DNA from: an uncultured Paracoccaceae bacterium
Lineage (GTDB): Bacteria > Pseudomonadota > Alphaproteobacteria > Rhodobacterales > Rhodobacteraceae
Length of the DNA: 64,000 nt
Assembly: GCA_947500775.1 (NCBI GenBank)
Contig: CANMTD010000001.1
Location: 558,001 to 622,000 of the forward strand
Reading direction: 5' to 3'
Each line of letters opens with the position of its first letter. Position 1 is the first letter of the stretch. Below the pieces are notes generated by a model that was not told the DNA's origin, did not search any database, and saw nothing but the letters and a program-made list of their open reading frames with translations. Below are positions 46,760 through 57,140 of this stretch, piece by piece. A program made the translations under genes and the position numbers.

Positions 46760-47770
46760 TTGGGCATCAACGCTCTGACCCCCCCGCCAAACACAGATGA
46801 CGTTCACGAAACGCTTCTGGAGTTCCCTGACAATCGATTGTTGATCGACCTTTGTGGCGAATTCGACCGCAACCTTGCGCAGATCGAACATAAACTGAAC
46901 GTGCATATCCTGCGCCGTGGCAATCATCTGGCGATCGTCGGTGATGGCGAGGCGCGCGGACAGGCCGCCATGGTGCTGCAACAGCTTTACGCCAAACTGG
47001 AAGAGGGCCGGACAATTGATGCGGGCGACATCGACGGGACCATGCGGTTGGGCGATTCCGGCAAAGACACCGGCACCCGGGATGGAGATCAGATGGAGCT
47101 GTTTCAGGGTGGCAAGGTCGAAATCAAAACCCGCAAGAAACTGGTCGAACCCCGGACCGAGGCGCAGAAGGCCTATGTGACATCGCTGTTTGCCAAGGAA
47201 CTGGCGTTTGGGATCGGGCCTGCGGGCACCGGCAAGACCTATCTGGCGGTCGCCGTGGCGGTGAACATGTTCATCGGCGGCCATGTGGACCGCATCATCC
47301 TGTCGCGCCCTGCGGTCGAGGCGGGCGAACGTCTGGGGTTCCTGCCTGGCGATATGAAGGACAAGGTCGATCCTTATATGCAGCCGCTTTATGACGCGCT
47401 GAACGATTTTCTGCCGGGCAAGCAGGTGGCCAAGCTGATCGAGGAAAAGAAGATCGAAATCGCGCCGCTGGCTTTCATGCGCGGGCGGACGCTGTCGAAT
47501 GCCTTTGTGGTGCTGGACGAGGCGCAGAATGCCACGACCATGCAGATGAAAATGTTCCTGACCCGGCTTGGCGAAGGATCGCGCATGGTGATCACCGGCG
47601 ACCGCACGCAGGTCGATCTGCCGCGCGGCGTGCCGTCGGGGCTGTCGGATGCCGAAAATCTGCTGAAATCCATCGACGACATCGCCTTCAACTATTTCAC
47701 GGCCAAGGATGTGGTGCGTCACCATCTGGTGGCCAAGATCATCAACGCCTATGACAAGGCCGATGTCTGA
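46760..47770 (+). CDS. phoH: PhoH family ATPase
   Basis: 336 residues. N-terminal KH-like region (LIDLCGEFDRNLAQIEHKL), then an ATPase with Walker A GPAGTGKTYLAVAVAV and Walker B AFVVLDEAQN, plus ITGDRTQVDLP. Belongs to the YbeZ group, which works with YbeY in rRNA maturation or RNA decay. The start is a TTG at 46760 with ACGGAG upstream; no ATG in frame is nearby. Overlaps ybeY by 8 bp. Confidence 0.93.
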   Translation: MGINALTPPPNTDDVHETLLEFPDNRLLIDLCGEFDRNLAQIEHKLNVHILRRGNHLAIVGDGEARGQAAMVLQQLYAKLEEGRTIDAGDIDGTMRLGDSGKDTGTRDGDQMELFQGGKVEIKTRKKLVEPRTEAQKAYVTSLFAKELAFGIGPAGTGKTYLAVAVAVNMFIGGHVDRIILSRPAVEAGERLGFLPGDMKDKVDPYMQPLYDALNDFLPGKQVAKLIEEKKIEIAPLAFMRGRTLSNAFVVLDEAQNATTMQMKMFLTRLGEGSRMVITGDRTQVDLPRGVPSGLSDAENLLKSIDDIAFNYFTAKDVVRHHLVAKIINAYDKADV

Positions 47771-48269
47771 GCTTGTCGATACGCTGATCGAAGATGAACG
47801 TTGGCACGCGGCCGAACTGGCGGCCGCGGCCGAACGCGCTTGCCGGGCAACGCTGACCCATCTGGAAATGCCAACGGACGGGTTCGAGATCAGCCTGCTG
47901 GGCTGCGACGATGCCCGGATCGCCGATCTGAACCGGGATTTTCGCGACAAACCCACGGCGACCAATGTCTTGTCGTGGCCGTCCGAAGACAGGGCCGCAG
48001 ATGATGCGGGCGCTGTGCCGGACCGCCCCGAACCGGGCCCTGCAGAGATGCCCGAGGAACTGGGCGATATCGCCATCGCCTATGAAACCTGCCAGCGCGA
48101 GGCCACCGAACAGGGCAAGGATTTTGGCCATCATGTTGCCCATCTTTTGGTCCATGCCTGTTTGCATCTGTTGGGATATGATCACATACGCACAGAAGAT
48201 GCGGCCTTGATGGAACAGATTGAGGTCGAGATACTTGCAACTCTTGGGGTCAATGACCCATATGTTTAG
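47763..48269 (+). CDS. ybeY: Endoribonuclease YbeY
   Basis: 168 residues. Zinc site HLLVHACLHLLGYDH (three His). LNRDFRDKPTATNVLSWPSE is the other conserved block. Acts in 16S rRNA 3' maturation and ribosome quality control. Start ATG overlaps the phoH end. A somewhat long acidic insert (RAADDAGAVPDRPEP) sits between the two conserved blocks. Confidence 0.95.
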   Translation: MSELVDTLIEDERWHAAELAAAAERACRATLTHLEMPTDGFEISLLGCDDARIADLNRDFRDKPTATNVLSWPSEDRAADDAGAVPDRPEPGPAEMPEELGDIAIAYETCQREATEQGKDFGHHVAHLLVHACLHLLGYDHIRTEDAALMEQIEVEILATLGVNDPYV

Positions 48270-48305
48270 ACACCGGGGACCGGCTCCTCGATTTATTTGG
48301 GCGGA

Positions 48306-49199
48306 ATGATGGGCGACGAGACCGACGGGTCTTCTATGGCAGCGCAAAGCGCGCCAGAGAGTGAAGAAGAAAACAGGGGCGGCATTTTGGGCCGACTCCT
48401 GGGGGCATTTCGCGGGCCCGATCATGTAGCGATGGAAGAAACCCAGCAGCGCGATGCGCTGAACGGTGAACCTGTGGCAGGGTCGCCGCTTGGCATTGGC
48501 AACCTGCATGCCATGCGGGTCGAAGATGTGGCGATCCCCAAGGCCGAGATCGTGGCCGTGCCGCTGGACATCAAGAAAGACGAACTGGTGCAGGTGTTCC
48601 GCGACAGCGGCCTGACCCGGCTGCCGGTCTATGACGGCACGCTGGATACGCCCATTGGCATGGTCCACCTCAAGGACCTTGCGCTGAAGCACGGGTTCAA
48701 TGGCAAAGCCACGCAATTTTCGCTGAAGGCGATGATCCGGCCCTTGCTGTTTGTGCCGCCCTCGATGCCAATCGGCGTGCTGTTGCAGAAAATGCAAAGC
48801 CAGCGGATGCATATGGCATTGGTGATCGACGAATACGGCGGCGTGGACGGGCTGGTCACGATCGAGGATCTGATCGAACAGGTCATCGGCGAGATCGAAG
48901 ATGAACACGACGTCGCCGAGGGGCAATATTGGGTGCAGGAAAATCCCGGCTGTTATCTGGCGCAGGCCCGCACCCCGCTGGATGAGTTCGAGGCCGAGGT
49001 TGGTGTCAAACTGGTTGACCCCGAAGACGAGGAAGAGATCGACACCCTGGGCGGGCTGGTTTTCATGATGATCGGCCGGGTGCCCGCGCGGGGCGAGGTG
49101 ATCCCGCATCAGGACGGCACCCAGTTCGAGGTGGTCGATGCCGATCCACGGCGGATCAAACGCCTGCGCGTGCGCCTGCCCGAAACCGTTTCCGACTGA
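48306..49199 (+). CDS. corC: CBS-domain transporter-associated protein (CorC/TlyC family)
   Basis: 297 residues. A variable acidic N-terminus, then two CBS domains (about 75-195: VEDVAIPKAEIVAV, VDGLVTIEDLIEQVIGEIEDE) and a C-terminal CorC/HlyC domain (DEFEAEVGVKL ... GGLVFMMIGRVPARGEVI). No membrane helix, so it is the soluble CorC-like type that lies in phoH-ybeY-corC-lnt operons. Implicated in Mg/Co efflux. Start ATG 48306 taken over an upstream TTG. Confidence 0.9.
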   Translation: MMGDETDGSSMAAQSAPESEEENRGGILGRLLGAFRGPDHVAMEETQQRDALNGEPVAGSPLGIGNLHAMRVEDVAIPKAEIVAVPLDIKKDELVQVFRDSGLTRLPVYDGTLDTPIGMVHLKDLALKHGFNGKATQFSLKAMIRPLLFVPPSMPIGVLLQKMQSQRMHMALVIDEYGGVDGLVTIEDLIEQVIGEIEDEHDVAEGQYWVQENPGCYLAQARTPLDEFEAEVGVKLVDPEDEEEIDTLGGLVFMMIGRVPARGEVIPHQDGTQFEVVDADPRRIKRLRVRLPETVSD

Positions 49200-49203
49200 T
49201 CAG

Positions 49204-50718
49204 ATGATCGCGCGGGCCCGCAAACTGACTAAGGTGCGCGCGCTTTGGGGGCCGTCGCTGGCCGGGTTCGCGGCTGGGTTCGTTGCGGCGGCCGGGCAGG
49301 CTCCGCTGGGGTGGTGGCCCCTTGCGCTGGTGGCCTTCGGGGTGCTGTTCTATCTGATCCTGAATGCCGACACGCCCCGATACGGGGCCCGTCTGGCCTG
49401 GATCGGCGGGGGCGGGTATTTCGCGGCCGCGCTGTTCTGGATTGTCGAACCCTTTCTGGTCGATGTCGCGCGCCATGGCTGGATGGCGCCCTTTGCGCTG
49501 GGGCTGATGAGTTTCGGGCTGGCGCTGTTCTGGGGCGGGGCGGCCTGGGTCGCGGGACGGCAGACCGACATCCGGCGGCGCGCAATCCTGTTGGCGATTT
49601 GTCTTGCTCTGGCCGAGCTGGCGCGCAGCTATGTCTTTACCGGGTTTCCATGGGCGCTGATCGGGCATCTGTGGATCGGAACCCCGGTGATGCAACTGGC
49701 GGCCTTCATCGGCCCCATCGGCCTGACCTTTCTGACGACCCTGCTGATTAGCCTGCCGTTCGCGTTTCGCCGGTTCGGGATCGGCGTTGCAGCCGCTGTC
49801 GCGGTGGTGGCGGCCTGTTGGGGGGGCGGTCTTTGGCGTTTGTCCCAACCGGTGGCGGACCGCGATACCCCGGTTCACATCAGGTTGCTGCAGCCCAACG
49901 CGCCGCAGCATTTGAAATGGCGCCCCGACATGGTGCCGGTGTTCTTTGACCGCCAGCTTGAATTCAGCACGGCCCCATCCGATCCCGGGCTTGCCCTGAT
50001 TGTCTGGCCGGAAACGGCGGTGCCCTATCTGTTGGAGCGGGCGCAGGGCGCGCTGGATGTGATGTCGGATGCGGCAGGCGGCGTGCCCGTTCTGTTCGGC
50101 GTTCAGCGTCGGGATTTCGGGGGCGTCTATAACAGCCTTGGGGTGATCGACGGCGTGGGCACGGTAACCCACAGCTATGACAAGTTTCATCTGGTGCCCT
50201 TTGGCGAATACATGCCCTTCAGTGCGCTGTTTTCGCGATTGGGGATCGCCGGGCTGGCCGCAAACGACATCCGTGGCTACACCCGCGGTCCGGGCGCGCG
50301 GGTGCTGGATCTGGGGGTTGCGGGCAAGGTCCAGCCGCTGATCTGTTACGAAGCGGTGTTCCCGCAGGATCTGCGCGGGGCGACGGAACGGGCCGATTGG
50401 GTGCTGCATATCACCAATGACGCGTGGTTCGGTAAGATCACCGGCCCCTATCAGCATCTGGCGCAGACCCGGTTGCGCGCGGTCGAACAGGGGCTGCCGG
50501 TGCTGCGGTCGGCCAATACCGGCGTTTCGGCGGTCATTGATGCCCATGGCCGGGTGCTGGATCACCTGCCACTGAATACGGCGGGGTTTCTGGATGTTTC
50601 CGTGCCCGGCGCCATGGTCCCTACGCTATACAGCCGCACAGGCGACTGGCCGATGCTGGTGTTGCTGATCGTTGCCGGTTTGCCCTTGCTGCGCCGAAAA
50701 ACACCGAAACCCGATTGA
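49204..50718 (+). CDS. lnt: Apolipoprotein N-acyltransferase
   Basis: 504 residues. Seven to eight membrane helices surround a nitrilase-type periplasmic domain. The catalytic triad is seen as Glu in VWPETAVPYL, Lys in SYDKFHLVPFGEYM, and Cys in PLICYEAVFPQ. Adds the third acyl chain to lipoproteins. Starts 4 bp after corC, so it is the last gene of the phoH operon. Confidence 0.95.
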   Translation: MIARARKLTKVRALWGPSLAGFAAGFVAAAGQAPLGWWPLALVAFGVLFYLILNADTPRYGARLAWIGGGGYFAAALFWIVEPFLVDVARHGWMAPFALGLMSFGLALFWGGAAWVAGRQTDIRRRAILLAICLALAELARSYVFTGFPWALIGHLWIGTPVMQLAAFIGPIGLTFLTTLLISLPFAFRRFGIGVAAAVAVVAACWGGGLWRLSQPVADRDTPVHIRLLQPNAPQHLKWRPDMVPVFFDRQLEFSTAPSDPGLALIVWPETAVPYLLERAQGALDVMSDAAGGVPVLFGVQRRDFGGVYNSLGVIDGVGTVTHSYDKFHLVPFGEYMPFSALFSRLGIAGLAANDIRGYTRGPGARVLDLGVAGKVQPLICYEAVFPQDLRGATERADWVLHITNDAWFGKITGPYQHLAQTRLRAVEQGLPVLRSANTGVSAVIDAHGRVLDHLPLNTAGFLDVSVPGAMVPTLYSRTGDWPMLVLLIVAGLPLLRRKTPKPD

Positions 50719-50757
50719 CCCGAGGGTGCCGCACGCGTAAGCGGCGAGGATCGAACC

Positions 50758-50802
50758 GCCACAACGGCTTCCTGACGTGGCGCGGGTACTCATATTGGAG
50801 CG
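50758..50802 (+). promoter_or_regulatory. SAM/SAH riboswitch in the metK leader
   Basis: P1 is GCCAC (50758-50762) with GUGGC (50777-50781), enclosing the conserved loop AACGGCUUCCUGAC. GCUUCC in the loop can pair with UUGGAGC (50795-50801) as a pseudoknot. The latter is the metK ribosome site, 8 bp before the ATG, so ligand binding would block translation. The primary sequence matches the SAM/SAH class, known mainly from Rhodobacterales in front of metK. Confidence 0.92.
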
Positions 50803-50808
50803 ATTTTC

Positions 50809-51960
50809 ATGAGCCGCCAGAATTATACGTTTACCTCTGAATCCGTTTCAGAGGGACATCCTGACAAGGTCTGCGACCGGATTTCCGACGCAGTGCTGGA
50901 CGCCTTCCTGCAAGAAGACCCCTATGCGCGGGTTGCCTGCGAAACCTTTGCGACCACGGATCGGGTTGTGATCGGCGGCGAAGTGCGCGGCCCCGGTTCG
51001 GTGATCGCCCGTGTCGAAGAGATCGCCCGCGAATGCGTGCGCGACATCGGCTATGAACAAAAGGGCTTTCACTGGGCCAACATGAAGGTGGATAACTATC
51101 TTCATGCGCAATCGGTGCATATCGGTCAGGGCGTTGACAAGGATGGGGCCGGCGATCAGGGGATCATGTTCGGCTATGCCGTCGATGAAACCGAAGAGTT
51201 GATGCCAGCGCCGATCCATTATTCCCACGCGATCCTGCGCCGTCTGACCGAGGTCCGCAAATCCGGTGCCGAACCCACGCTGCGCCCCGATGCGAAATCG
51301 CAACTGTCGCTGCGTTACGAGGATGGCAAACCGGTCGGGGTGACCTCGATCGTATTGTCCACCCAGCATGAATTGGAAAGCCAGGGGTCCGACGACATCC
51401 GCGCCCTGGTGGAACCCTATATCCGCGACGTTCTGCCGGATGAGTGGATTACCGATGCCACCGAATGGTGGGTCAACCCGACCGGCACCTTCGTGATCGG
51501 TGGCCCCGATGGGGACGCGGGCCTGACCGGGCGCAAGATCATCGTGGACACCTATGGCGGTGCGGCCCCGCACGGCGGCGGCGCGTTTTCCGGCAAGGAC
51601 CCGACCAAGGTTGACCGTTCGGCGGCCTATGCCGCGCGCTATCTGGCCAAGAACGTCGTTGCGGCGGGGCTGGCCAAGCGTTGTACCATTCAGCTGTCCT
51701 ATGCGATCGGCGTGGCCAAGCCGCTGTCGATCTATGCCGACACCTATGGCACCGGGCAGGTCCACGAGACCGAGATCGAACGGGCCGTGGCGCAGGTCAT
51801 GGACCTGACACCACGCGGTATCCGCGAACACCTGCAACTGAACCGCCCGATTTACCAGCGCACCGCAGCCTATGGCCATTTTGGCCGTACACCCGAGGCC
51901 GATGGCGGCTTTAGCTGGGAAGCGGTGGATCTGATTGACGCGCTGAAAAAGGCCGTCTGA
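50809..51960 (+). CDS. metK: S-adenosylmethionine synthase
   Basis: 383 residues. [18 protein letters not shown], the [10 protein letters not shown] loop, and the triphosphate region [14 protein letters not shown] and [16 protein letters not shown] are standard MetK. Makes SAM from methionine and ATP. Expression should fall when SAM or SAH is high, via the riboswitch. Strong terminator downstream. Confidence 0.97.
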   Translation: MSRQNYTFTSESVSEGHPDKVCDRISDAVLDAFLQEDPYARVACETFATTDRVVIGGEVRGPGSVIARVEEIARECVRDIGYEQKGFHWANMKVDNYLHAQSVHIGQGVDKDGAGDQGIMFGYAVDETEELMPAPIHYSHAILRRLTEVRKSGAEPTLRPDAKSQLSLRYEDGKPVGVTSIVLSTQHELESQGSDDIRALVEPYIRDVLPDEWITDATEWWVNPTGTFVIGGPDGDAGLTGRKIIVDTYGGAAPHGGGAFSGKDPTKVDRSAAYAARYLAKNVVAAGLAKRCTIQLSYAIGVAKPLSIYADTYGTGQVHETEIERAVAQVMDLTPRGIREHLQLNRPIYQRTAAYGHFGRTPEADGGFSWEAVDLIDALKKAV

Positions 51961-51978
51961 ACCCGAAAACTGAAAAGG

Positions 51979-52013
51979 GCGCGGCGCATGATCGAATGCG
52001 CCGCGCTTTTTTT
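51979..52013 (+). terminator. Terminator after metK
   Basis: GCGCGGCGCAT (51979-51989) pairs with ATGCGCCGCGC (51996-52006), 6-nt loop, then TTTTTTT. Eleven perfect base pairs. Confidence 0.93.
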
Positions 52014-52060
52014 GTATACTGCGGCCATGCCACGGGCTGTGAATTCTACGGAGGGCAGGG

Positions 52061-52783
52061 ATGACTGATACCGATAAAAAACATCCCTCTGGCGCGCCAT
52101 GGCGTAATTTCTATGGCCGGTTCAAGGGCAAGACCCTGCGCGACAGCCAGATGGATTATCTGGACAATGATCTTGGGCCCCTGATGCCCAAGAACATCGA
52201 TTGGGAGGAAAACCCGGACCGTGCCCCGGTCAGCCCGGCCGACATCTTCGGCGATACGCGCGAAGCGTGGCTGGAGGTCGGCTTTGGCGGCGGGGAACAT
52301 CTGGTGCATCAGGCCGCCCAAAATCCCGATGTCGGCGTGATCGGGTGCGAACCGTTCATCAATGGTGTGGCGATGCTGCTGGGAAAACTGCGCGATCGCA
52401 ACCTCAGCAACGTCAGCATCTATCCCGGTGATGCGCGCAATATGCTGGACGTGCTGCCCGAAGCCTCGATTTCCCGCGCGTTTCTGCTGTACCCCGACCC
52501 CTGGCCCAAGAAACGGCACCACCGGCGGCGTTTCGTGACGCCGGAACATCTGATCCCGCTGGCGCGTGTGCTGAAACCCGGTGCGATCTTTCGGGTGGCG
52601 ACGGATATCCCCGACTATGTGCGCCAGACATTGGTCGAGGTTCCCAAACAGGGGTTCGACTGGCTGGCCGAAGGCCCCGCCGACTGGCGCACCCCCTGGG
52701 ACGACTGGATTTCCACCCGATACGAACAAAAAGCCCTGCGCGAAGGCCGCGTGCCCCACTATCTGACCTTCCGCCGCCGATAG
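52061..52783 (+). CDS. trmB: tRNA (guanine-N7-)-methyltransferase
   Basis: 240 residues. SAM-binding [15 protein letters not shown], and the family-specific [17 protein letters not shown]. Methylates G46 of tRNA. A SAM user directly behind metK, but separated by a strong terminator. N-terminal [14 protein letters not shown] is also conserved. Confidence 0.94.
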   Translation: MTDTDKKHPSGAPWRNFYGRFKGKTLRDSQMDYLDNDLGPLMPKNIDWEENPDRAPVSPADIFGDTREAWLEVGFGGGEHLVHQAAQNPDVGVIGCEPFINGVAMLLGKLRDRNLSNVSIYPGDARNMLDVLPEASISRAFLLYPDPWPKKRHHRRRFVTPEHLIPLARVLKPGAIFRVATDIPDYVRQTLVEVPKQGFDWLAEGPADWRTPWDDWISTRYEQKALREGRVPHYLTFRRR

Positions 52784-52862
52784 GCGTGCTGCGAAAACGC
52801 TGTGGACCCCCTGTCGCGCATTCGCTACTTCTGCGCTGAAAGCAACCCGCACAGGAGCCCCC

Positions 52863-54215
52863 ATGTCCGGCCACGGTGACCCCATTCCGATGACTGCCCG
52901 CAAATCCGGCCCGCTGCGCGGCACCGCCGATGTGCCGGGCGACAAATCCATTTCGCACCGGTCGCTGATCCTGGGCGCTTTATGTGTGGGTGAAACCCAT
53001 ATCACCGGTCTTCTGGAAGGGCAGGATGTGCTGGATACCGCCCATGCGATGCGTGCCTTCGGGGCCGAGGTCACCCATCACGGGCCCGGCGAATGGACGG
53101 TGAACGGCGTGGGCGTCGGCGGGTTCGCCGAACCCGAACAGGTGATCGACTGCGGCAATTCGGGCACCGGTGTCCGGTTGATCATGGGGGCGATGGCCAC
53201 CTCGCCCATTACCGCGACCTTTACCGGCGACGCATCGCTGCGGGGGCGTCCGATGGGGCGGATCACCGATCCCATCGGCCTGTTCGGCGCGCAGTCTTAC
53301 GGTCGGCAGGGCGGGCGGCTGCCGATGACGATTGTCGGCGCGGCGGACCCTGTGTCGATCCGCTACACGGTGCCGATGCCATCGGCGCAGGTGAAATCGG
53401 CGGTGCTGCTGGCCGGGCTGAACGCACCGGGCCAGACGGTCGTCATCGAGAAAGAGGCGACACGCGATCACACCGAACGCATGCTGGCGGGCTTCGGCGC
53501 CGAGGTTTCAGTGACCGAAACCGACGAAGGCCGGGTCATCACCCTGACCGGGCAACCCGAATTGCAGCCCCAGACAATCGTCGTGCCACGCGACCCCAGC
53601 TCGGCCGCCTTTCCGGTCTGCGCCGCGCTGATCGTCGAAGGCTCGGACGTTCTGGTGCCGGGGATCGGGCTGAACCCGACCCGCGCCGGGCTGTTCACCA
53701 CCTTGCAGGAAATGGGCGCCAATCTGACCTTTGAGAACATGCGCGAAGCGGGCGGCGAACCGGTGGCCGATCTGCGCGCGCGGTTCTCGCCCGATATGAA
53801 GGGCATCGAGGTTCCGCCCGACCGCGCGCCGTCGATGATCGATGAATATCCGATCCTGTCGGTCGTGGCCTGTTTCGCGACAGGGCCCACCACGATGAAG
53901 GGCGTCAAGGAATTGCGGGTCAAGGAAAGCGACCGGATCGACGCGATGGCACGCGGTCTGGAACGCTGTGGCGCGACGGTTGACGAAGACGAAGATACGC
54001 TGATCGTTCACGGGATGGGACCAAACGGATTGCCGGGCGGGGCGACCTGCGCCAGCCATCTGGATCACCGGATCGCGATGTCGTTCCTCTGCGCAGGGTT
54101 CGCCGCGCAGAAGCCTGTCAGCGTGGATGACGCCGGGCCAATCTCGACCTCCTTCCCGATTTTCGAGCCGTTGATGGAAACGCTGGGGGCACAGATGGTA
54201 CGGTCGAACGCATGA
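52863..54215 (+). CDS. aroA: 5-enolpyruvylshikimate-3-phosphate synthase, class II-like
   Basis: 450 residues. N-terminal [45 protein letters not shown]; and C-terminal [37 protein letters not shown]. These follow the class II (Agrobacterium CP4-like) pattern. In CP4 the GNAATG loop has Ala100, linked to glyphosate insensitivity; here the matching residue is Gly101 (GNSGTG). Makes EPSP from shikimate-3-phosphate and PEP. Overlaps the next gene by 4 bp. Confidence 0.94.
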   Translation: MSGHGDPIPMTARKSGPLRGTADVPGDKSISHRSLILGALCVGETHITGLLEGQDVLDTAHAMRAFGAEVTHHGPGEWTVNGVGVGGFAEPEQVIDCGNSGTGVRLIMGAMATSPITATFTGDASLRGRPMGRITDPIGLFGAQSYGRQGGRLPMTIVGAADPVSIRYTVPMPSAQVKSAVLLAGLNAPGQTVVIEKEATRDHTERMLAGFGAEVSVTETDEGRVITLTGQPELQPQTIVVPRDPSSAAFPVCAALIVEGSDVLVPGIGLNPTRAGLFTTLQEMGANLTFENMREAGGEPVADLRARFSPDMKGIEVPPDRAPSMIDEYPILSVVACFATGPTTMKGVKELRVKESDRIDAMARGLERCGATVDEDEDTLIVHGMGPNGLPGGATCASHLDHRIAMSFLCAGFAAQKPVSVDDAGPISTSFPIFEPLMETLGAQMVRSNA

Positions 54216-54616
54216 TAACCGGCGGCTGTCTGTGCGGCGCGGTTCACTACCGCGTCACCGGGCCGATGCGGCCGGTCATCGCCTGCCATTGTGCGCAATG
54301 CCGCATGACCAGCGGGCATCACGTCGCGGCCACCTCGGCCCTGCGTGACGATGTGCAGATCACCGGCACGGTGCAATGGTTCGCGTCGTCCGACAGTGCC
54401 CGGCGCGGGTTTTGTGGCACCTGCGGGTCGAACCTGTTCTGGGACGGTCCGGGCAGCCACCTGTCGATCTTCGCAGGTACGCTGGACGCGCCGACAGGAC
54501 TGACTTTGGCGGGCCATATCTTTTGTGCCGACAAGGGTGACTACTATGATATTGCCGATGATCTGCCGCAGGCGGATGCGGATGATCCGGCACTGACGAC
54601 ACAGGTGGATGTATGA
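54212..54616 (+). CDS. GFA-family zinc protein
   Basis: 134 residues. Zinc-binding cysteines in [19 protein letters not shown] and [12 protein letters not shown] are the pattern of glutathione-dependent formaldehyde-activating (Gfa) family proteins. Catalytic function in most members is unproven. It lies between aroA and cmk with 4-bp overlaps on both sides, so it is co-translated with them; a link to either pathway is not obvious. Confidence 0.86.
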   Translation: MITGGCLCGAVHYRVTGPMRPVIACHCAQCRMTSGHHVAATSALRDDVQITGTVQWFASSDSARRGFCGTCGSNLFWDGPGSHLSIFAGTLDAPTGLTLAGHIFCADKGDYYDIADDLPQADADDPALTTQVDV

Positions 54617-55233
54617 GCTTTACCATCGCGATTGACGGACCCGCCGCTGCGGGAAAAGGAACCATCTCCAAAGCTGTTGCCGCCCATTTCGGGTTTGCGC
54701 ATCTGGACACCGGGCTGCTGTACCGCGCGGTCGGGGCCAAGACCCTGACCGGCCTTCCGGCGATCGAGGCCGCGCGCGGATTGATGGCCGAGGATCTGGA
54801 AAACGATGCGTTGCGCACCGCCGAAGTGGCGCAGGCCGCCAGCAAGGTCGCCGCCATCCCCGAGGTGCGCGCCGCTTTGGTCGATTTCCAACGCGCCTTT
54901 GCACGCCGTGCGGGCGGGGCCGTGCTGGACGGGCGCGACATCGGCACGGTGATCTGCCCCGAGGCGCAGGTAAAACTGTTCGTCACCGCCTCGGATGCGG
55001 TCCGGGCCGACCGGCGATTTGCCGAACTGGCCGCCAAGGGCGCAGACGTCACACCCGAAGGCGTGTTGCAGGACCTGCAGGAACGCGATGCCCGCGACAG
55101 CCAGCGCGCGGCGGCCCCGCTGACCGCGGCCGAGGATGCGGTGCTGATCGACACCACCGATCTGTCGATTTCGGCGGCGGTGGAACGGGCCGTCGCGATT
55201 GTGCAAAAGGCCGGGCCGCCCAAAGGCGCATAG
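54613..55233 (+). CDS. cmk: Cytidylate kinase
   Basis: 206 residues. P-loop [16 protein letters not shown], the [10 protein letters not shown] segment, and [14 protein letters not shown]. Phosphorylates CMP and dCMP. The aroA-cmk-rpsA order is conserved widely in bacteria, supporting the call. A strong terminator separates it from rpsA. Confidence 0.95.
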   Translation: MSFTIAIDGPAAAGKGTISKAVAAHFGFAHLDTGLLYRAVGAKTLTGLPAIEAARGLMAEDLENDALRTAEVAQAASKVAAIPEVRAALVDFQRAFARRAGGAVLDGRDIGTVICPEAQVKLFVTASDAVRADRRFAELAAKGADVTPEGVLQDLQERDARDSQRAAAPLTAAEDAVLIDTTDLSISAAVERAVAIVQKAGPPKGA

Positions 55234-55300
55234 GGCTTGCGTATAAGGGTTTTCCTGTCTATACCGCCGCTGTCGATAAGGCGGCAAAAGCCAGATGACA

Positions 55301-55347
55301 AAAAACGCAGGCAGGGTCGGGATAGCACCGGCCCTTTGCGTTTTTTT
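55301..55347. terminator. Bidirectional terminator between cmk and rpsA
   Basis: AAAAACGCA (55301-55309) pairs with TGCGTTTTT (55337-55345), and AGGGTCGG with CCGGCCCT inside. T-run on the 3' side and A-run on the 5' side. Confidence 0.88.
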
Positions 55348-55435
55348 GGTCTTGCTGCAAAATGACCAACCCCAAGACCGGCGGAGACAACCGCGCGGCC
55401 AGATAAATAGAGACTGAAAAGGAAACTGAGACCAC

Positions 55436-57118
55436 ATGGCTCAAAACACATCTATGGAAGAATTCGAAGCCCTTCTTGCTGAAAGCTTCGAGATTGACAC
55501 GCCCGACGAGGGCTCTGTTGTCAAAGGCCGCGTCATTGCTATCGAAGCAGGCCAGGCCATCATCGACGTCGGCTATAAAATGGAAGGCCGCGTTGAACTG
55601 AAAGAATTCGCAAATCCCGGCGAAGCCCCCGAAATCGCCGTTGGCGATGAGGTCGAGGTTTTCCTGGATCGCGTCGAAAACGCCCGTGGCGAAGCTTCGA
55701 TCAGCCGTGAAAAAGCGCGCCGCGAAGAAGCCTGGGATCGTCTGGAAAAAGCCTATGCCGACGAAGAGCGTGTCGAAGGCGCGATCTTTGGCCGGGTCAA
55801 AGGTGGCTTTACCGTCGATCTGGGCGGTGCCGTGGCCTTCCTGCCCGGCAGCCAGGTTGACGTGCGCCCCGTGCGCGACGCCGGCCCGCTGATGGGTCTG
55901 AAGCAGCCGTTCCAGATTCTGAAAATGGACCGTCGTCGTGGCAACATCGTTGTGTCGCGTCGTGCCATCCTGGAAGAAAGCCGTGCCGAACAGCGCGCCG
56001 AAGTTATCGGCAACCTGACCGAAGGCCAGGCCGTGGACGGTGTCGTCAAGAACATCACCGAATACGGTGCGTTTGTTGATCTGGGCGGTGTTGACGGGCT
56101 GTTGCACGTCACCGACATGGCATGGCGCCGTGTGAACCACCCGTCCGAGATTCTGGCGATCGGCGAAACCGTCAAGGTTCAGGTCATCAAGATCAACAAG
56201 GAAACCCACCGTATCAGCCTTGGCATGAAACAGCTGCAGGATGATCCGTGGGATTCCGTCGAAGCCAAGTTCCCGCTGGAATCGGTACACACCGGCCGCG
56301 TGACCAACATCACCGACTACGGTGCATTTGTTGAGCTGGAGCCCGGTGTCGAAGGTCTGGTGCACGTATCCGAGATGTCGTGGACCAAGAAAAACGTCCA
56401 CCCTGGCAAAATCGTTTCGACCAGCCAGGAAGTCGAAGTCATGGTCCTGGAAATCGACAGCGCCAAGCGTCGCGTTTCGCTGGGTCTGAAACAGACCATG
56501 CGCAACCCGTGGGAAGTGTTCGCCGAGAACAACCCCGAGGGCAAAGAAGTCGAAGGCGAAGTCAAGAACATCACCGAATTCGGTCTGTTCATTGGTCTGG
56601 ACAACGACATCGACGGCATGGTCCACCTCAGCGATCTGTCGTGGGACGAACGTGGCGAAGACGCCATTCAGAACTACCGCAAGGGCGACATGGTTCAGGC
56701 CGTTGTCACCGAAGTGGATGTCGAGAAAGAGCGTATCTCGCTGTCGGTCAAAGCCCTGGGCGGCGACAAGTTCTCGGAAGCGGTTGACGGTGTCAAACGC
56801 GGTTCGATCATCACGGTCAATGTGACCGCGATCGAAGAGGGCGGTGTCGAGGTGGAATACGAAGGCATGAAATCCTTCATCCGCCGGTCCGACCTTAGCC
56901 GTGATCGCGCCGAACAGCGCCCCGAGCGGTTCCAGGTGGGCGACAAGATCGACGTCCGGGTCACCAACGTCGACGCAAAATCGCGTCGTCTGGGCCTGTC
57001 GATCAAAGCGCGCGAAATCGCCGAAGAGAAAGAGGCCGTCGAACAGTATGGCTCCTCGGACTCGGGCGCATCGCTGGGCGATATCCTTGGCGCCGCGCTG
57101 AAAGGCGGCGACGAGTAA
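55436..57118 (+). CDS. rpsA: 30S ribosomal protein S1
   Basis: 560 residues with six S1 (OB-fold) repeats, each with a GxVxxIxxYGAFVxLxxVxGLxHxS type core, for example ITEYGAFVDLGGVDGLLHVT and ITDYGAFVELEPGVEGLVHV. The first two are degenerate and bind the ribosome in homologues. Brings mRNA to the 30S subunit. Codon usage is markedly biased to a narrow set, as for highly expressed genes. About 200 bp of leader follows the terminator and could hold autoregulatory structure, which I cannot define. Confidence 0.97.
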   Translation: MAQNTSMEEFEALLAESFEIDTPDEGSVVKGRVIAIEAGQAIIDVGYKMEGRVELKEFANPGEAPEIAVGDEVEVFLDRVENARGEASISREKARREEAWDRLEKAYADEERVEGAIFGRVKGGFTVDLGGAVAFLPGSQVDVRPVRDAGPLMGLKQPFQILKMDRRRGNIVVSRRAILEESRAEQRAEVIGNLTEGQAVDGVVKNITEYGAFVDLGGVDGLLHVTDMAWRRVNHPSEILAIGETVKVQVIKINKETHRISLGMKQLQDDPWDSVEAKFPLESVHTGRVTNITDYGAFVELEPGVEGLVHVSEMSWTKKNVHPGKIVSTSQEVEVMVLEIDSAKRRVSLGLKQTMRNPWEVFAENNPEGKEVEGEVKNITEFGLFIGLDNDIDGMVHLSDLSWDERGEDAIQNYRKGDMVQAVVTEVDVEKERISLSVKALGGDKFSEAVDGVKRGSIITVNVTAIEEGGVEVEYEGMKSFIRRSDLSRDRAEQRPERFQVGDKIDVRVTNVDAKSRRLGLSIKAREIAEEKEAVEQYGSSDSGASLGDILGAALKGGDE

Positions 57119-57140
57119 ACCAGTTTCTGGTGCTTCAAGG

